Of a stretch of DNA of 64,000 bases, positions 9,955 to 21,806 are shown piece by piece. The notes under the pieces were generated by a model. It was not told the origin of the DNA and searched no databases. It saw only the letters and a program-made list of their open reading frames with translations. How positions within the stretch are numbered: the first letter of the stretch is position 1; every line of letters begins with the position of its first letter. The DNA comes from Pseudofabraea citricarpa (taxonomy: Eukaryota > Ascomycota > Leotiomycetes > Helotiales > Dermateaceae), in assembly GCA_029641185.1 (NCBI GenBank), contig JAPWGK010000003.1:2542001-2606000 (forward strand), given 5' to 3'. The position numbers and the translations under genes are program-made.

Positions 9955-10795
9955 TGCTCGCTTCAATTACCGGCTTTTATTGAGTGCAAAAATATTTATA
10001 TGTAACAATAAAAGTTCTCCTAAAGTTATGAGAGAATTCCCAGACAAATATTGCTAAAAGTTGGACCAGAAACAAGCCCAACATATTCAAATTTGATCCT
10101 TGAGAATGGTCTTGATCACGTCTTCTGCCTGTCACATATTTTGCATTCGAATTTAAAGCTTCTCCAACCAGATCTTCTTCTTTGTTGTTGTCAGTAAATC
10201 TCTTTTTTCCAGCCAGATGTAGTTTCTTCTTCTTCTTTCTTTTCTTAAGAGAAAACTGAATATAGACACAGATACTGACGAGGTGATTAGCTAGTTGTAT
10301 CTAGAAAAGAGACTTGTAATTTGTACCAAACTCTTGACATATATTATTTGGTGTTGTGGTTTTCCTTTGCTAAGTCTTAGGTGTAAAAAATCCAAAAACA
10401 ATAGTGTCTAAAAGAGGAAGACAGAATGTTGTGAGTAATCTTCTACTTTATAGCCAATTGAATTACAGTTCCGTTAGATAATCCTGAGTGGTAGAGCAGG
10501 TAATAAATAACCATTGATGAGCGATACAGCTTTAGAGAATTGCAAATTTCTAGCTAAAATTCTAGTTGGCAAGAATTGAACGGGGAAATGGCTGATAGTC
10601 AACGTATAAATTTAATAATATGGCTATTGTTTTGTTTTGGTTTGTGGAAGATAAGAAGAGCAGAAAATCATGCTTCCAAATACCGAAAAGATTAACCCCG
10701 GTAATAGAATCCACCCAACCATTCTTCCACTTTGCGCCAGATCGACCACAAAGCTCTCCAGACTCGGCGCAGAAAATGCACCCGTCGAGACCTTC

Positions 10796-11410
10796 TCATA
10801 GAGGCAATTCATACCCAGCCACTCCACCTTCCTCGACAATGTCGAACATGTATCTTTTCGCCTCAACCTTCAACTCCTTCTCTCCAATCTCCTCCAGAAC
10901 CCATGTGCTGCACTGTCTAAGCGGGCTCTCGGTCAAACACCGAAACGTCTCGGGTCGCTTGTTTTCGGGGTGATAAACCTGCCCGCCATAATTCCCAAGC
11001 ACCATGGTTTCCTCTTTCTTCCCCATGAGTAAAACCTCACCCATAGTGATAGGAGCTTGTGAGAACTTGAGCTTCCATTCGCGACGCACTTCTCTGTCGT
11101 TGTGTCGCTTCTTCGAGATTGTTAAGCGAGCTCCGGCGCGGCGCGGAGGTGGGGGCGGAGATGATGTACTTGCGCGAGATGATGAACGTGGTTTCGGGAT
11201 TCGGACTGAAAAGTGAGGAAGTTTGGTGGTCATGATTTGGCCTGGAGAAGCCGTTGTCCACCGGTCTTGGCTTTGCATCATCGCTGGTATGGTTGTGGGT
11301 CTAAATGTGGCGCGGTGATCTTCTGGATCGTGATTTGGCGAAGGTGGAGGCGGCGCGAGATTGAGTAACGGGATAAGATCTTGCGGTGCCATGTTGGATT
11401 CTGAGTGCAA
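10796..11410 (-). CDS. Hypothetical protein, 204 residues
   Basis: A single open frame with ATG at 11410; an alternative ATG six codons on, at 11392 (MAPQDLIPLL), is as good. The N-terminal half is Pro/Ser/Thr-rich with a run of six prolines near residue 86. The C-terminal half has an ordered look: K-F-S-Q-A-P-I-T-M-G-E-V-L-L-M-G-K, then N-Y-G-G-Q-V-Y-H-P-E-N-K-R-P-E-T-F-R-C, and W-V-L-E-E-I-G-E-K-E-L-K-V-E. No signal peptide, membrane segment or known motif is visible. Coding is supported by the length and by the structured C-terminal half. Function unknown. Confidence 0.5.
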   Translation of the reverse strand: MHSESNMAPQDLIPLLNLAPPPPSPNHDPEDHRATFRPTTIPAMMQSQDRWTTASPGQIMTTKLPHFSVRIPKPRSSSRASTSSPPPPPRRAGARLTISKKRHNDREVRREWKLKFSQAPITMGEVLLMGKKEETMVLGNYGGQVYHPENKRPETFRCLTESPLRQCSTWVLEEIGEKELKVEAKRYMFDIVEEGGVAGYELPL

Positions 11411-12272
11411 GCTAGCTTATTAAATCAGCACTGATTCTGGTAAAAAAAAATGTAGTGGATATTGTGGATAGGGAGCAGAAACTTTCAGTCTTGATGTAAG
11501 AATGGAGAATATAAAGCAGGAAGATGCATCGCTTAGCTGAGTGATACTGGGATGTGGAGGATTGGATCATGATACGGTACGTATTCCGTTCTTGTTGGTG
11601 CAGCTGGGTATGAGTAGAGAGAAACCCAGTTCGAAAACCTTACCTGTACATATGATAAGAGGGTCGGAGGGCTCGGCGAATCCCTGGAGTGCGGGAAAGG
11701 GTGTGGAAAGGAGCGAGAAGGAATGCTTGGTTTCCATCTGTATACATATGATCTGTGCTGATCCTCGAGATATCATGTCCTGCCGAAGTTGAGCAGGCAC
11801 CCATGATCTGCTACCCACCGCGCCCATCAAGGAAGCGCTGAGTTGATGTTGCAGTACTCGCCTTGCTCAAGCGATGGATGGAATAGAACATTTTAGCTTT
11901 AAGCCAGCAAATGAACACGAACGAAATTGACGAATGAAAGATAACGAATTTCTACAATTTCTTGACTATCAAAAGTAATGATACCAAGTTTTTGTACTCA
12001 CTGACCAAGTGTCCCGCAAGCTCTCGAGTCTCTACTATAGTATCTAGATACACTACCATGTTGCAAAATACTTTCTGTTTGGTCTTTCATCTTCTCTCAC
12101 CATCTGTCTTTGTCTCAATACCGCCAATATCATATGCGTTAGATACAGAACCTGTCTGCTTTAATTGGAAAGAAGGTCCAAACGCCTCGGAACGCGCCTC
12201 CTTGCAACGCTCAACATTTCCGAATTCCTCCATCTTTCCAGGACCAAAGCCGCACTTGACTTGCACTCTTGT
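11411..12272. other. Intergenic region
   Basis: No convincing gene. A minus-strand open segment at 12302-12087 runs directly on from the 52-bp repeats and reads like a Gly/Lys/Glu-rich protein end (G-E-L-G-K-T-R-V-Q-V-K-C-G-F-G), but it has no start codon that avoids the repeat. Confidence 0.35.
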
Positions 12273-12428
12273 TTTGCCTAACTCTCCTTTCTCAAGAAGC
12301 ACGCCAGCACCAGATTTTCCGGTTAGTATGGATTCCCCGAATCTGAAGGATCACGTCAGAACCAGGTTTTCCGGTTGGTCTGGATTCCCCGATTCTCAAG
12401 AAGCATGGCAACATCAGATTTCCCGGTT
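12273..12428. repeat. Three tandem copies of a 52-bp repeat
   Basis: The motif CCGGTT recurs exactly every 52 bp, ending at 12324, 12376 and 12428, and the flanking sequence aligns along the whole unit. On the minus strand each unit starts A-ACC-GG(A/G)-AAA and encodes T-G-K-S/P in the same relative frame. Because 52 is not a multiple of three, consecutive units fall in different frames. Confidence 0.8.
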
Positions 12429-12538
12429 GATTTGGAATTCCTGAGTTGGGACTCTCTATATCGATTTTCGTTATCATAGTCCCAGTCGTTGTCATTCACT
12501 CTTACCGGTCTTCTCTTAGGCTCACTCTGCCTCCTGTC

Positions 12539-13045
12539 TCATGATTTCCTAGAGACCTTGGCGAGCGGCTCTGAAAATTCTTTGTCTCCCGTACTGGATC
12601 CTCGACGACGCTTAGATATGCAAGTACTACCAGTTTTCGCGTGGTTGCCAAATGTGATTCTGATCTTGATCGGAGCTGAGCGAACAGGTTGATCCTTATC
12701 GTGCTTGAGGTGTTGTGGTTTCCCAGCGTTGGCCTTGGTGTCGGTAGGATTGGCCGGCTCTGGTTCTGACTCTGACTCTAACTCTGGCTCTGTCTCTGAC
12801 TCGGCCTCAAGTTCGTCATCAGATTGAGGCTCAGACTCAGGCTTCGTTGTGGACTGGCCTTCTGACTCTTTTGTCGTATCATCGTCTTCTGACTCCGAAT
12901 CATAGAACACGGGAGTGATGTAGCTGACCGTTTTGAGCACCTCCAAGCTGAGGGGGTAAAAAATCCAGTCTGGAAGCATCGCGATCTCGCTAGAGTTCGA
13001 AGCCCGGTCCATGATTGCTGGTTGCTTGATATCGTTGCTTGCCAT
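12539..13045 (-). CDS. Hypothetical acidic protein, 168 residues
   Basis: The ATG is at 13045 (MASNDIKQPA), with a second Met at residue 12. After about 50 ordinary residues comes a strongly acidic segment (residues 51-97) of Ser-Glu/Pro-Glu repeats. The C-terminus is basic, with I-K-I-R-I-T-F-G-N and K-R-R-R-G-S, a possible nuclear localisation signal. It could continue through splicing into the downstream frame that carries the 52-bp repeats, since a GTAAGA donor lies just after the stop, but I could not join them in frame. Function unknown; the composition would suit a nuclear or chromatin-associated protein. Confidence 0.45.
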   Translation of the reverse strand: MASNDIKQPAIMDRASNSSEIAMLPDWIFYPLSLEVLKTVSYITPVFYDSESEDDDTTKESEGQSTTKPESEPQSDDELEAESETEPELESESEPEPANPTDTKANAGKPQHLKHDKDQPVRSAPIKIRITFGNHAKTGSTCISKRRRGSSTGDKEFSEPLAKVSRKS

Positions 13046-13858
13046 GGCTGAAGCCGGGATATTCAGTGGTAAAAGTCGTGGTTTTCCAGAAGATTCCTCG
13101 CTTTGTATGTACCTACTTATGCGAAGGGGAAGTCAGACTTCTTCTCCTTGTTTTCTTTTAGCAGTGGGACTAAATTACCTTAGGCTGGAAAAGCTTGTGT
13201 ACTGGACCAGGTTATGCTGTGCTAGAGGTCAACAAAGGGACTAGGGGTGGACTGGTTTTGCTCTTGCAAAAAGCTATCAGCAATGTTGGTTCAAACTCAT
13301 AAACAAAGGTGCCGATCACTTACTTGAACTCCGGGGAATAACTTCCCGGCTCTACTGACGCTGCCTATGAAGTAACGGCGAAGGCCGATGGGTTTTCGAG
13401 TAAATCAGGATGTTTGTTCGGAGTCGTTGTAGTGTTGTTGATCAGAAGAAAAGATGCCGCGTTAAGTTTTTGAAGAAGAATAAAAGGCTAAATAAGTTAG
13501 AGGATTTTATGCAAGCGCGTCAGTTCCAGTGAATCATCCATCTAGCGTACCAAGGACCAAATTTCATCCTATGACCCAACAACAGTGAATAACTAGACCT
13601 AGTAACAACTAAATTTTTATGAAGCTTGAAATGGCAATATATATACACCTACCTACCTTAGGTACATGTTGGCAAATATTTATATGGAGTATAGTAATCA
13701 AAAGTCGCAACTCCAAAAAAGCATGGTTTTCAAAACTGAAAGGGAATGCCATTCGACTCGCTATCCATAAGCATACATAACTACCTACTCAGTGCTATGC
13801 AAAACAATCCTCTGACAATCCCCTCTCGAACAGGTTACTTCCTGGAAATTCCTGCATC
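13046..13858. other. Intergenic region
   Basis: No gene seen. It holds the upstream region of the acidic protein and the 3' side of the next minus-strand gene, with a short ACCT microsatellite near 13648. Confidence 0.4.
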
Positions 13859-14775
13859 TCACATATAATAATACGTCCTACAGTAACGGAGATTACTGGG
13901 AGTAAACGGTGCATAAGGGTTCCTTCTACGATCCCCTTCAACAATATGCGGGTACAAGAGGTTTTGGAGCGCACGAGTCTCAATGGAAGTCATTCTCATG
14001 GGATGCGCATATATATAATCCCGATCTGGCGTTCGGACAAGTATTGGCGGTGGGTGACTCCAACGGACAGGGACTTTCTGCCAGAACGGCACACACCCCC
14101 TCACTGCGGCCGGTAGTAATGCTGATCTCACCCATTCTATCTCCCCGAGTGTTGCAGTCAACACTGGAAAAGGCCTCACTGGTGGAGCTTGGGTAGTAGC
14201 CGAGTCATTCGCCATTTCTCGAATAGCATCTAATTCCAATGGACCTTTGATATGTTCAGTAAATGGACATTTTTCGTTCAGCTCGACTAGACATGAGGCA
14301 TACCGTCATTTTCTTGGCTAGAATCTTCCGCAGACTCTTGCGAAGGGTCTTCTGTAACCTCTTCTGTAACGTCTTGCGTGATCTCTTCCATATCCTCTCC
14401 TGTGACTTTTCCGTTGGCTTCTTGTGTTGATGCATCTTCCATACCATCTCCTGTGGCTTCCTCAGTAGGTTTTTGTGTTGATACATCTTCCATACCCTCT
14501 CCTGAGACTTCTCCGGTGGCTTCTTGTGCTGATACATCTTCCACATGTGAAACTTCAATTGAAGAATCAGAAGCTCCAAGTACCGTGCCCTGGCTTGCTT
14601 GAATTTGCTCCCCAACTCGCGGGTTATTGTTGAGCACTGCGTGTGGCTGTGGCTGTGGTAGTGACCTAGGTGCACCATTTTGGCCTACCTTCTTTGGTTT
14701 AGGATCTTGCTGGATTACAAGCTCATAAAAGAAAAGGCAGATCTGGAATGACCATCTAAACGGGAAGAGACACAT
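13859..14775 (-). CDS. Hypothetical protein with acidic tandem repeats
   Basis: Exon 1 is 14775-14304 and exon 2 is 14244-13859. The 59-nt intron has a GTATGC donor, a CTGAAC branch region and an AAAG acceptor, and the two frames join as N-D-G-P-L-E-L-D, giving 285 residues. Residues 5-20 are hydrophobic. Residues 75-155 are made of degenerate units of about 15 residues around G-x-G-M-E-D-x-S-T-Q. The C-terminal exon is different in character (W-V-R-S-A-L-L-P-A-A-V-R-G, W-S-H-P-P-P-I) and may be a folded domain, but I recognise none. The join rests on consensus splice sites and frame only. Confidence 0.5.
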
Positions 14776-15326
14776 TATGTTGGTATTTCGAAATCGACTG
14801 GAACGCGAGGGATGAAAGTCGGATTTGCAAGGATGAGATGAGATGGGATGGGATGGGTGCCGCCTTTTCTGTGAATCGTTCGCGCTGAAATTATAGAGGC
14901 TTGTGATAGAGAATCTGCTTCAGGTTAGCCATGAGATCCATCTATCTCCAGTGAGATATGTACCTGTTGGGGATAAAATATGAGTCCTCGCGGCTGATCG
15001 CGAGCTGGTACTGTTTACAGAAGATATACGAGCGAAACGGCGAGGATAATGAGATACTAGCAGATGAGGGCATTCATGAAGTTCCAATTGATGAGAATAT
15101 GAGCAAAGGCGATGCATGCATGAATGGATGAGGAAGGACCGCCATACTGAGGATGTTTGAAATCACGTCACAAGGATTACAACGAAGGAAGGTACGAAGT
15201 TAAAAGGACAAACAGATTTTCATTTCTTCGCAAGTTCAAACAAATCGTCTCTCTCTATCTTCAAAGCGCCCCGTCCAGATGACTCCTTTCCTTAAAACTC
15301 CTTCCTTGATCCAGTGCCTTCGCTCC
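14776..15326. other. Intergenic region
   Basis: Contains a GGGAT/GAGAT-rich stretch near 14834-14860 in the upstream region of the repeat protein. No gene seen. Confidence 0.4.
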
Positions 15327-15950
15327 TTAGTTCTTGAAGGTCATGCTGGTGCGAAGAGGGCTTGGCTCGGGGCAGCGGTAAGCTCCCAAGGTAGGATGCT
15401 CCCATAGCCAGATGTCCTTGTTGGTGATCTTCTCCTCCTTGACGATGATGCCAGCTCTGTTCAGCTTGTGCAGGCGCATCGCAGTTCGAACAGCCTTGAG
15501 TCCCTCCTCTTGTGCACGGCGGGCCTTCTCCTCTCTCTCGCGGCGCTCCTCCATGGCGGCTCCGAAGTACTCGTCCTGGGTCATGAAGGAGAAATCTCTC
15601 TTTGCGGGGGGTGCAGGTCCGTGGCAGGTGAAGCGCTGCTCAGTCTCCTCGGGGATCGATGCCAATCCGTAGTTGGTGCTGCGCCACTTGCTGAGAGACT
15701 CGTTGGGAGTGGGGATTGGAGGACGCTCGTTGAAGTTTGGGAACCAGACCTTGGGGATGTTGGGGAGAGGCTTCTGTGTTGATGATACAACACGAGGTTG
15801 CTTGCGGGGCTTGGTGTTGGAGAGGATCTTGTTGGTCTTGGGATCAAAAGCGAGGTTGAGTCCAGGGATGAAGACTGGAGAGGTAGCTGAAAGCTTGCTG
15901 GTCTTGACCTTCTTGGAGGTGGCGATGGTGGTTGTAGATGTGCAAGACAT
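15327..15950 (-). CDS. Hypothetical conserved-looking protein, 207 residues
   Basis: A single-exon coding region with ATG at 15950 (MSCTSTTTIA). Third positions are rich in G/C and the reading frame is strongly biased, unlike the surrounding DNA, which suggests good expression. The leader contains a probable 60-nt intron (16023-15964, GTAAGT...CAG). The protein is basic and Pro-rich for 100 residues (W-F-P-N-F-N-E-R-P-P-I-P), then has a charged helical stretch around E-E-R-R-E-R-E-E-K-A-R-R-A-Q and ends W-L-W-E-H-P-T-L-G-A-Y-R. No known domain, signal peptide or membrane segment. Function unknown. Confidence 0.65.
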   Translation of the reverse strand: MSCTSTTTIATSKKVKTSKLSATSPVFIPGLNLAFDPKTNKILSNTKPRKQPRVVSSTQKPLPNIPKVWFPNFNERPPIPTPNESLSKWRSTNYGLASIPEETEQRFTCHGPAPPAKRDFSFMTQDEYFGAAMEERREREEKARRAQEEGLKAVRTAMRLHKLNRAGIIVKEEKITNKDIWLWEHPTLGAYRCPEPSPLRTSMTFKN

Positions 15951-16768
15951 GATGAACTGAAGACTGTTTACTCAGTCAGTTGAAGGAACTTGAAGATGGC
16001 TAGCTGACAACAGAGGGACTTACCGTTGAGACTGTGGAAAGTAGATGGTGTCTGAAATCAGATGAAAGTCGAAGACTTGTGGTGGTGAGAAAGTAGAATG
16101 AGATGGAAGGTGTTGATGGTTGTGGTTGGAAGATGAAGTTGATGTGGTTGGAAGATGAAGTTGATGGATGAGATGGAAAGGAAGAATAGACGCGTCTGGG
16201 GGGGTTTAAATAATTCTTAGTGGGAATCAGCGCGCTATTGTTCTTTTCATGAATAGCGTCCTCACTTGATAAACAGCACAATCATTAGGGTCTAGCTATT
16301 GTTCTCGTCGTCAATAAGCGACGCGCGCGCCGTGACCATCAGCCTTAGTGTGCTCAACCTAGCTGAGAATAGCCCCGTTAGAGCATTTTTCATCCTGATT
16401 TCGACTAAACCTACCCTTCATAGTGGGCCCTATACTATCCAAGGGCCGCAGAGGGAAAATAATTTGGTCACATGAGTACAAAACAGGCTGTTCGGCGTAC
16501 GTAACAAAATATCTCTCATCTGGGACCACAAGAGGCTAATAATTACAGAGCTATTTGGATAACGACAAATGACATTTATGAGCAGGAGGAAGTGATCATT
16601 ATATATACTCCATCCTGTAACTTCTACCAAGTTTGCAGACTTTCCATAACCGAGAGAACGATTTGTGTTCAGCATCCCATCAAGCAATCATTGACCAACA
16701 ACCAACATATCCTCTGCGCTTGGGGAAACACGAAACAAATACGGTTACGGACAATCTCAACCTCGAGT
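15951..16768. other. Leader and promoter of the 207-residue gene, then spacer
   Basis: Holds the leader intron described for the neighbouring gene and a 22-bp unit (TGTGGTTGGAAGATGAAGTTGA) present twice near 16114-16160. The stretch 16280-16770 shows no gene. Confidence 0.5.
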
Positions 16769-17848
<1,080 letters not shown>

Positions 17849-18636
17849 TTCTAAAGCAAACAATACTTTCGAGTCTAAAAGAGACTTAGAAATCTGGAAA
17901 ATTTTGCCGAATGGGTATCAGACAGATTTGAGATGTATGATGAATTTAAATGACTTTATACTCATCTTGCAGTGAGGGGTTTGAGGAGTACAAAAAAGGC
18001 GGGCGGACGCCTTCCGCATTTGGCACTTCAACCCCTCTTCTTCACAGGCAGATGCATCTCGGCGAGGATCACAATGTGTTCCCCGGCTTACCTACATAAG
18101 GTAGCCTCGGGAATAACATAGATCACATCTCTGCTATTCCCAGTAATTGAAAGGCTAACGCCTGGATTCGGGTGAAACAGTTTTATTGAGGTAGGCTGCT
18201 GAATTTGTCTACCTGACGTGTCTCTCGTTTAACATCATTAAATACAATGATAGCTACCACCTGTATATCATAAGATGGAATCAGCCACTCGCAGGACGCC
18301 CCCTCAACAGAAAAATATAGTTCCGAGAGATCCTAAAGAGCCAATGATTAGAAGATGAAAAATAGTCTCCAGGGAGAACTGGACTCACAGGGTACGCATT
18401 TCGTCAAAGATATGCACCTTTGAAGTATCGAACGCCTATGTTGTTTTGGTTGCGAGGTGAAAAGTAGCCAGGTGATTCGCTGAGAAAAGACTGGTAATGA
18501 AACTACGATGCGAAGATGGCGTAGGAAACGAATTGAAGAAGGAAAGTGACAGCTTATATAAAGAACAACCATTCAGTTTGCGACAGACTATGTATCAGAG
18601 CCGGGAATTTGCTATCTGTCTATCAGCGTAACTGGT
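17849..18636. other. Intergenic region, possible untranslated transcript
   Basis: The upstream region of the SDR lies at the left. Near 18560-18380 the minus strand has a TATATAA element followed by a CT-rich leader and a tiny spliced frame (ATG CGT ACC ..., 18 codons). This looks like a promoter without a recognisable protein. I do not call a gene. Confidence 0.3.
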
Positions 18637-19008
18637 TTAGGTTGAGTGAAAGATACATACAGATGAAAGTATTCCCCAACTAACGTGATTTAGTCGGGTT
18701 TCCCAGTACTCAAGGCTTTGTCTCTCTTCCACAAGACGTCCCATTGCTCTGTGAACGTTTTCCGTGTGCATTGCGCGATCCAGAGCGAACTGTTTGATGA
18801 GAGCAAGCTCAGCTGCTGCATCAGGACAATTTGCGGGGACCACATTCTCAGATCGTGAATGCTCGTCCGCGGCCATCTGTGCTTGAGATAGCTCCAACTC
18901 GGTATTCCGCACGCGTACGCGATGTGCACCTACGAGAAGCCTCAAATCATAGACAAGCTGGCCTTGCCTGGCCTCGAGTTCTTCGATAAAGTTTCTTGGT
19001 CCACTCAT
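18637..19008 (-). CDS. Small coiled-coil hypothetical protein
   Basis: ATG at 19008 (MSGPRNFIEE). About 105 residues are strongly helical with heptad-like spacing of Leu, Val and Ala (L-E-A-R-Q-G-Q-L-V-Y-D-L-R-L-L and N-T-E-L-E-L-S-Q-A-Q-M). A GTTAGT donor after L-N-H near 18685 suggests that the last 15 codons are intron and that a second exon exists, but I could not place it. No known domain. Confidence 0.4.
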   Translation of the reverse strand: MSGPRNFIEELEARQGQLVYDLRLLVGAHRVRVRNTELELSQAQMAADEHSRSENVVPANCPDAAAELALIKQFALDRAMHTENVHRAMGRLVEERQSLEYWETRLNHVSWGILSSVCIFHST

Positions 19009-19536
19009 TGTGCTTTTGAGCCTGCGCGGGTAGTGTTGTTGTAAATGAGAGGGCCAACCTGGTGCGGACGACGCGATATTTCGACGCTAGATTTTATATC
19101 TTCACAATAACGTGCCACCCTCACCTCATGGGACTGCTCAAATCGCAACATGTCTTATATGTTTTCAAAAAATTGTTTTCCATGAACTTACAAAGCCTTC
19201 TACCAAAAATTTCAGCTCTTTTCCCATTCGGGATCCATTGTCATGAGGATATAGTTCTGTGTAAGTCACGTGCCACTGCTCAGCAGAATATTGGTCTTTG
19301 TGTTCCCATTATATCGGATTCCCATTGCTGTCTGTAGGTAGGCGAAGAGGCTACTCTTCGATCATCCAGTACAGCATCATAGCCAAGACTTATTGGTACA
19401 AACTTTCACAAGTCATAACAAGTAAGCTCTTGCGAACTTGCAAGAGACATAAGCTGGCCTGATTCCTCGTGCCATGACGAAAAGCAGCAAACTTGCTACC
19501 GAGCCAAGCCGTCTTCTGTTCTGAGGAGATTGTGCT

Positions 19537-19878
19537 TTACAGACACGGGACAATGATGGGCATTGTTCTGTGCGGTGCTGCAGTAGCTCGACTTGAAGTT
19601 TTCACAATGTCGCCACGATAAGACCCCGAGGTGGTGGAGAAGAATGAGATGATCCCATGTGAGCTGCAGATCCTATTACCACGCACTGTCCAGTGTTTTC
19701 GATTGTCGCAGGGCTGGTGCTCAATGATGACGATGGGCTCAGACACAGGACAGATGCAACACTCGATGGTGTTGCACAGAATTCTCGGGGTTTGACTGGT
19801 ATGCTCTGCTTGGAAGGAGCTGGATGGACGAGCGAGGCTCTCTGAGAAATGCAGAATGCCTATTGATTTTAACGGCAT
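19537..19878 (-). CDS. Weak candidate: Cys-containing hypothetical protein
   Basis: A 113-residue open frame with ATG at 19878 (MPLKSIGILH). It contains C-N-T-I-E-C-C-I-C-P and further Cys residues in its middle third. No splice partner, domain or codon bias supports it, so it may be chance. Confidence 0.2.
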   Translation of the reverse strand: MPLKSIGILHFSESLARPSSSFQAEHTSQTPRILCNTIECCICPVSEPIVIIEHQPCDNRKHWTVRGNRICSSHGIISFFSTTSGSYRGDIVKTSSRATAAPHRTMPIIVPCL

Positions 19879-20577
19879 TTCCTTGCTTGATCACATGTGC
19901 ACCTGAGTCCCGTGCTTTCATTTCCAGGATCCTTCAGGATGGAGAAAGTTACTTATTTCCCCCGCAAAAGTACATAAATCCACCCACTAGGTACTGTACC
20001 TGCAAGAGTCGCAATTAGCACACACGGCCTCGCAATTACTTTTCCGCATCAGAGTCGGTCAGACAGAAGCATCTGAGCCAGCAGGAGTCAGACAGTCATC
20101 CTCCTTTAAGCAAAGCCAGCATATTTGACGATTGGTTTCACAGCCGGCAGCATTTCTTCCCGTATTCCCGCCTTCTCTTTTGATACTGTTGTCAATATTA
20201 CTCTTGTTGCCCGTGCTGCTGCTGTTGTCATTCCCAGAGAAGCGTTTGTTGACGAGATGTGACCTCTGAACGGCAAGCAGAACTACAGGCATGGTTATGT
20301 TATCTACCTGAGTAATTATGCGAGAAGAGAAAACAGCTGAAGGATCAAGAAGGATCAGAAATCAAATATAAAAGTCAACTGTCATGCCCAAGGGAGCTGG
20401 GTCATCCTGACGATGCTGCCGGTGAGATGGGTGACATGGCGGCTCTGGGGAGTCGGGACACCACACCTACCTGCAGTTCTTCCGAGTCCAACGGTGCAGC
20501 CGCTTCGAGGTGACTGACTGGTCTCATGTTCGGGAGTGATCTGAAATGAAACTGGGATCCGAGGACTTGGGAGGGAG

Positions 20578-20640
20578 GTGAGGTGTGAGGTGTGAGGTGT
20601 GAGGTGTGAAAGAGCAGAGGCAGAGGCAGAGGCAGAGGTA
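20578..20640. repeat. GAGGTGT and GCAGAG tandem microsatellites
   Basis: Four units of GAGGTGT (7 bp) are followed within a few bases by about four units of the hexamer GCAGAG. Simple-sequence repeat; no function inferred. Confidence 0.8.
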
Positions 20641-21806
20641 ATAGATGAGCTTGAGCCTTGGCCTTGCAAGTTGCCACTGGGATGATCGATTGGACGTTGG
20701 CCAACACGCAACAAACGGTTGATGAAGGAGATGAACAAGCTGAAAAGGGCAGCCGGAGTGTGACGAGTAAACAAATCAGCAGTGGGAGGCGTCATCCGGG
20801 GACTCAATTGGTTACGACAACCTCTAAACTCGAAACAAAGGCAGAATCTCCTTTGGTCCAAGCTGTCAGGGAATGATTGGCCTTGAGGGGCAGGGGGTTG
20901 CCACAGGGGGGCCACAGGGGGGAATGCCCTGTAAGTGCCCTGTGGATGCCCTGTATCTTAGCCTGTTTCGGGCGACTCCTTTGGGGGCTGCTAGGCTGAG
21001 TTGTGGCTCAGTGGCGCTGCGTGCTTGCGGGAGGCTGGCCCTAAACGTGTCGCTTAGAGGGGTCGGAGGGGCCAGAAAAGGGCCAAGTGCACCAAGGCCG
21101 GCGAGGGGCAACAAAAAGGGCCAAAAGAGGCGTTCGGACGACGACAACCTTCAACTCTGCGACACTCGATCTTCACTACCGGACGATCCATTCAACCTCC
21201 TGCATCCAATATGCTGCTACTGTAATATGTATGTATGCTGCCAATATCGAGGACGTAAGTAAGGGAAAGATCCGAGGAACCGCGAACCCTCACGCGAACC
21301 TACTAAAGTACCAGGCAAGAGCCACCACTTCCTTTCTCTCTCTCTCTCCTTCTTGCTCCCCTTCTTCCAACCTCTCCTCATTTTCAGAGTCGTTCTTTCA
21401 ATTGCTGTGCTGGCGTCACATTCTTTCCCCCAGTCTTCCATTCATTTGATCATTTGAGCCTCCTCTGCTGTTTGATCCTGCCAATCCAGCGTCCCAGCTC
21501 CTTCCCGCATCCACATTCCTGACGTCGGCTTCCCCCCGAGAGCATTGCCGTCCGTCTGAATATTCGGGAACAGCCACTCTACTTCCATCCAACCTTGCTG
21601 CATATCATCGCTGGGCTGAGTCGATAAGCTGGTCTTTTTATATTCACCTTCATCGCCACCAAGTACGCGTCTCTAGTCATACACATCCAAGTCTTCAACT
21701 CGAACCCCACAATATCAAACTCTTTACATCCCGACCGAACGAACGAACAATCTCATCTCTCTCCACAGACTCTCAATCCAATTCCGCAAGACCTATCTCA
21801 CTCATT

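Larger units (their letters stand above)
8648..10795. other. AT-rich gene-poor region with repeats and possible element debris
   Basis: No intact gene is seen in about 2.1 kb. The region holds a perfect 16-bp direct repeat at 9382-9413, many A/T runs, and a 47-codon minus-strand open segment at 9954-9811. The plus-strand ORF 9601-10005 lies over the same DNA and has no protein-like features. This forms the boundary between the zinc-cluster array and the rest of the window. Confidence 0.45.
19009..21806. other. Gene-poor region with microsatellites and a GC-rich patch
   Basis: No gene is called with confidence in 2.8 kb. There is a weak minus-strand frame at 19878-19537. A GAGGTGT tandem followed by a GCAGAG hexamer run lies at about 20578-20640. 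A G-rich patch lies at about 20880-21130, with repeated CCACAGGGGGG and TGCCCTGT words. The stretch 21320-21800 is CT-rich and is the promoter and leader of the GPI-protein gene. Confidence 0.5.

Noticed and set aside
12273..12428. 52-bp repeats considered as a CRISPR or retroelement end
   Set aside because: The units are contiguous without spacers and have no LTR termini or target-site duplication.
18380..18560. Possible tiny spliced gene (18 codons) after a TATATAA element
   Set aside because: Too small to support from sequence alone; noted only as a possible transcript.
20059..20292. 77-codon minus-strand ORF with several Cys
   Set aside because: Too short, with no signal peptide, no domain and no splice support.
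20382..20915. 177-codon minus-strand ORF
   Set aside because: It is driven by the GAGGTGT/GCAGAG microsatellites and has no protein-like pattern.
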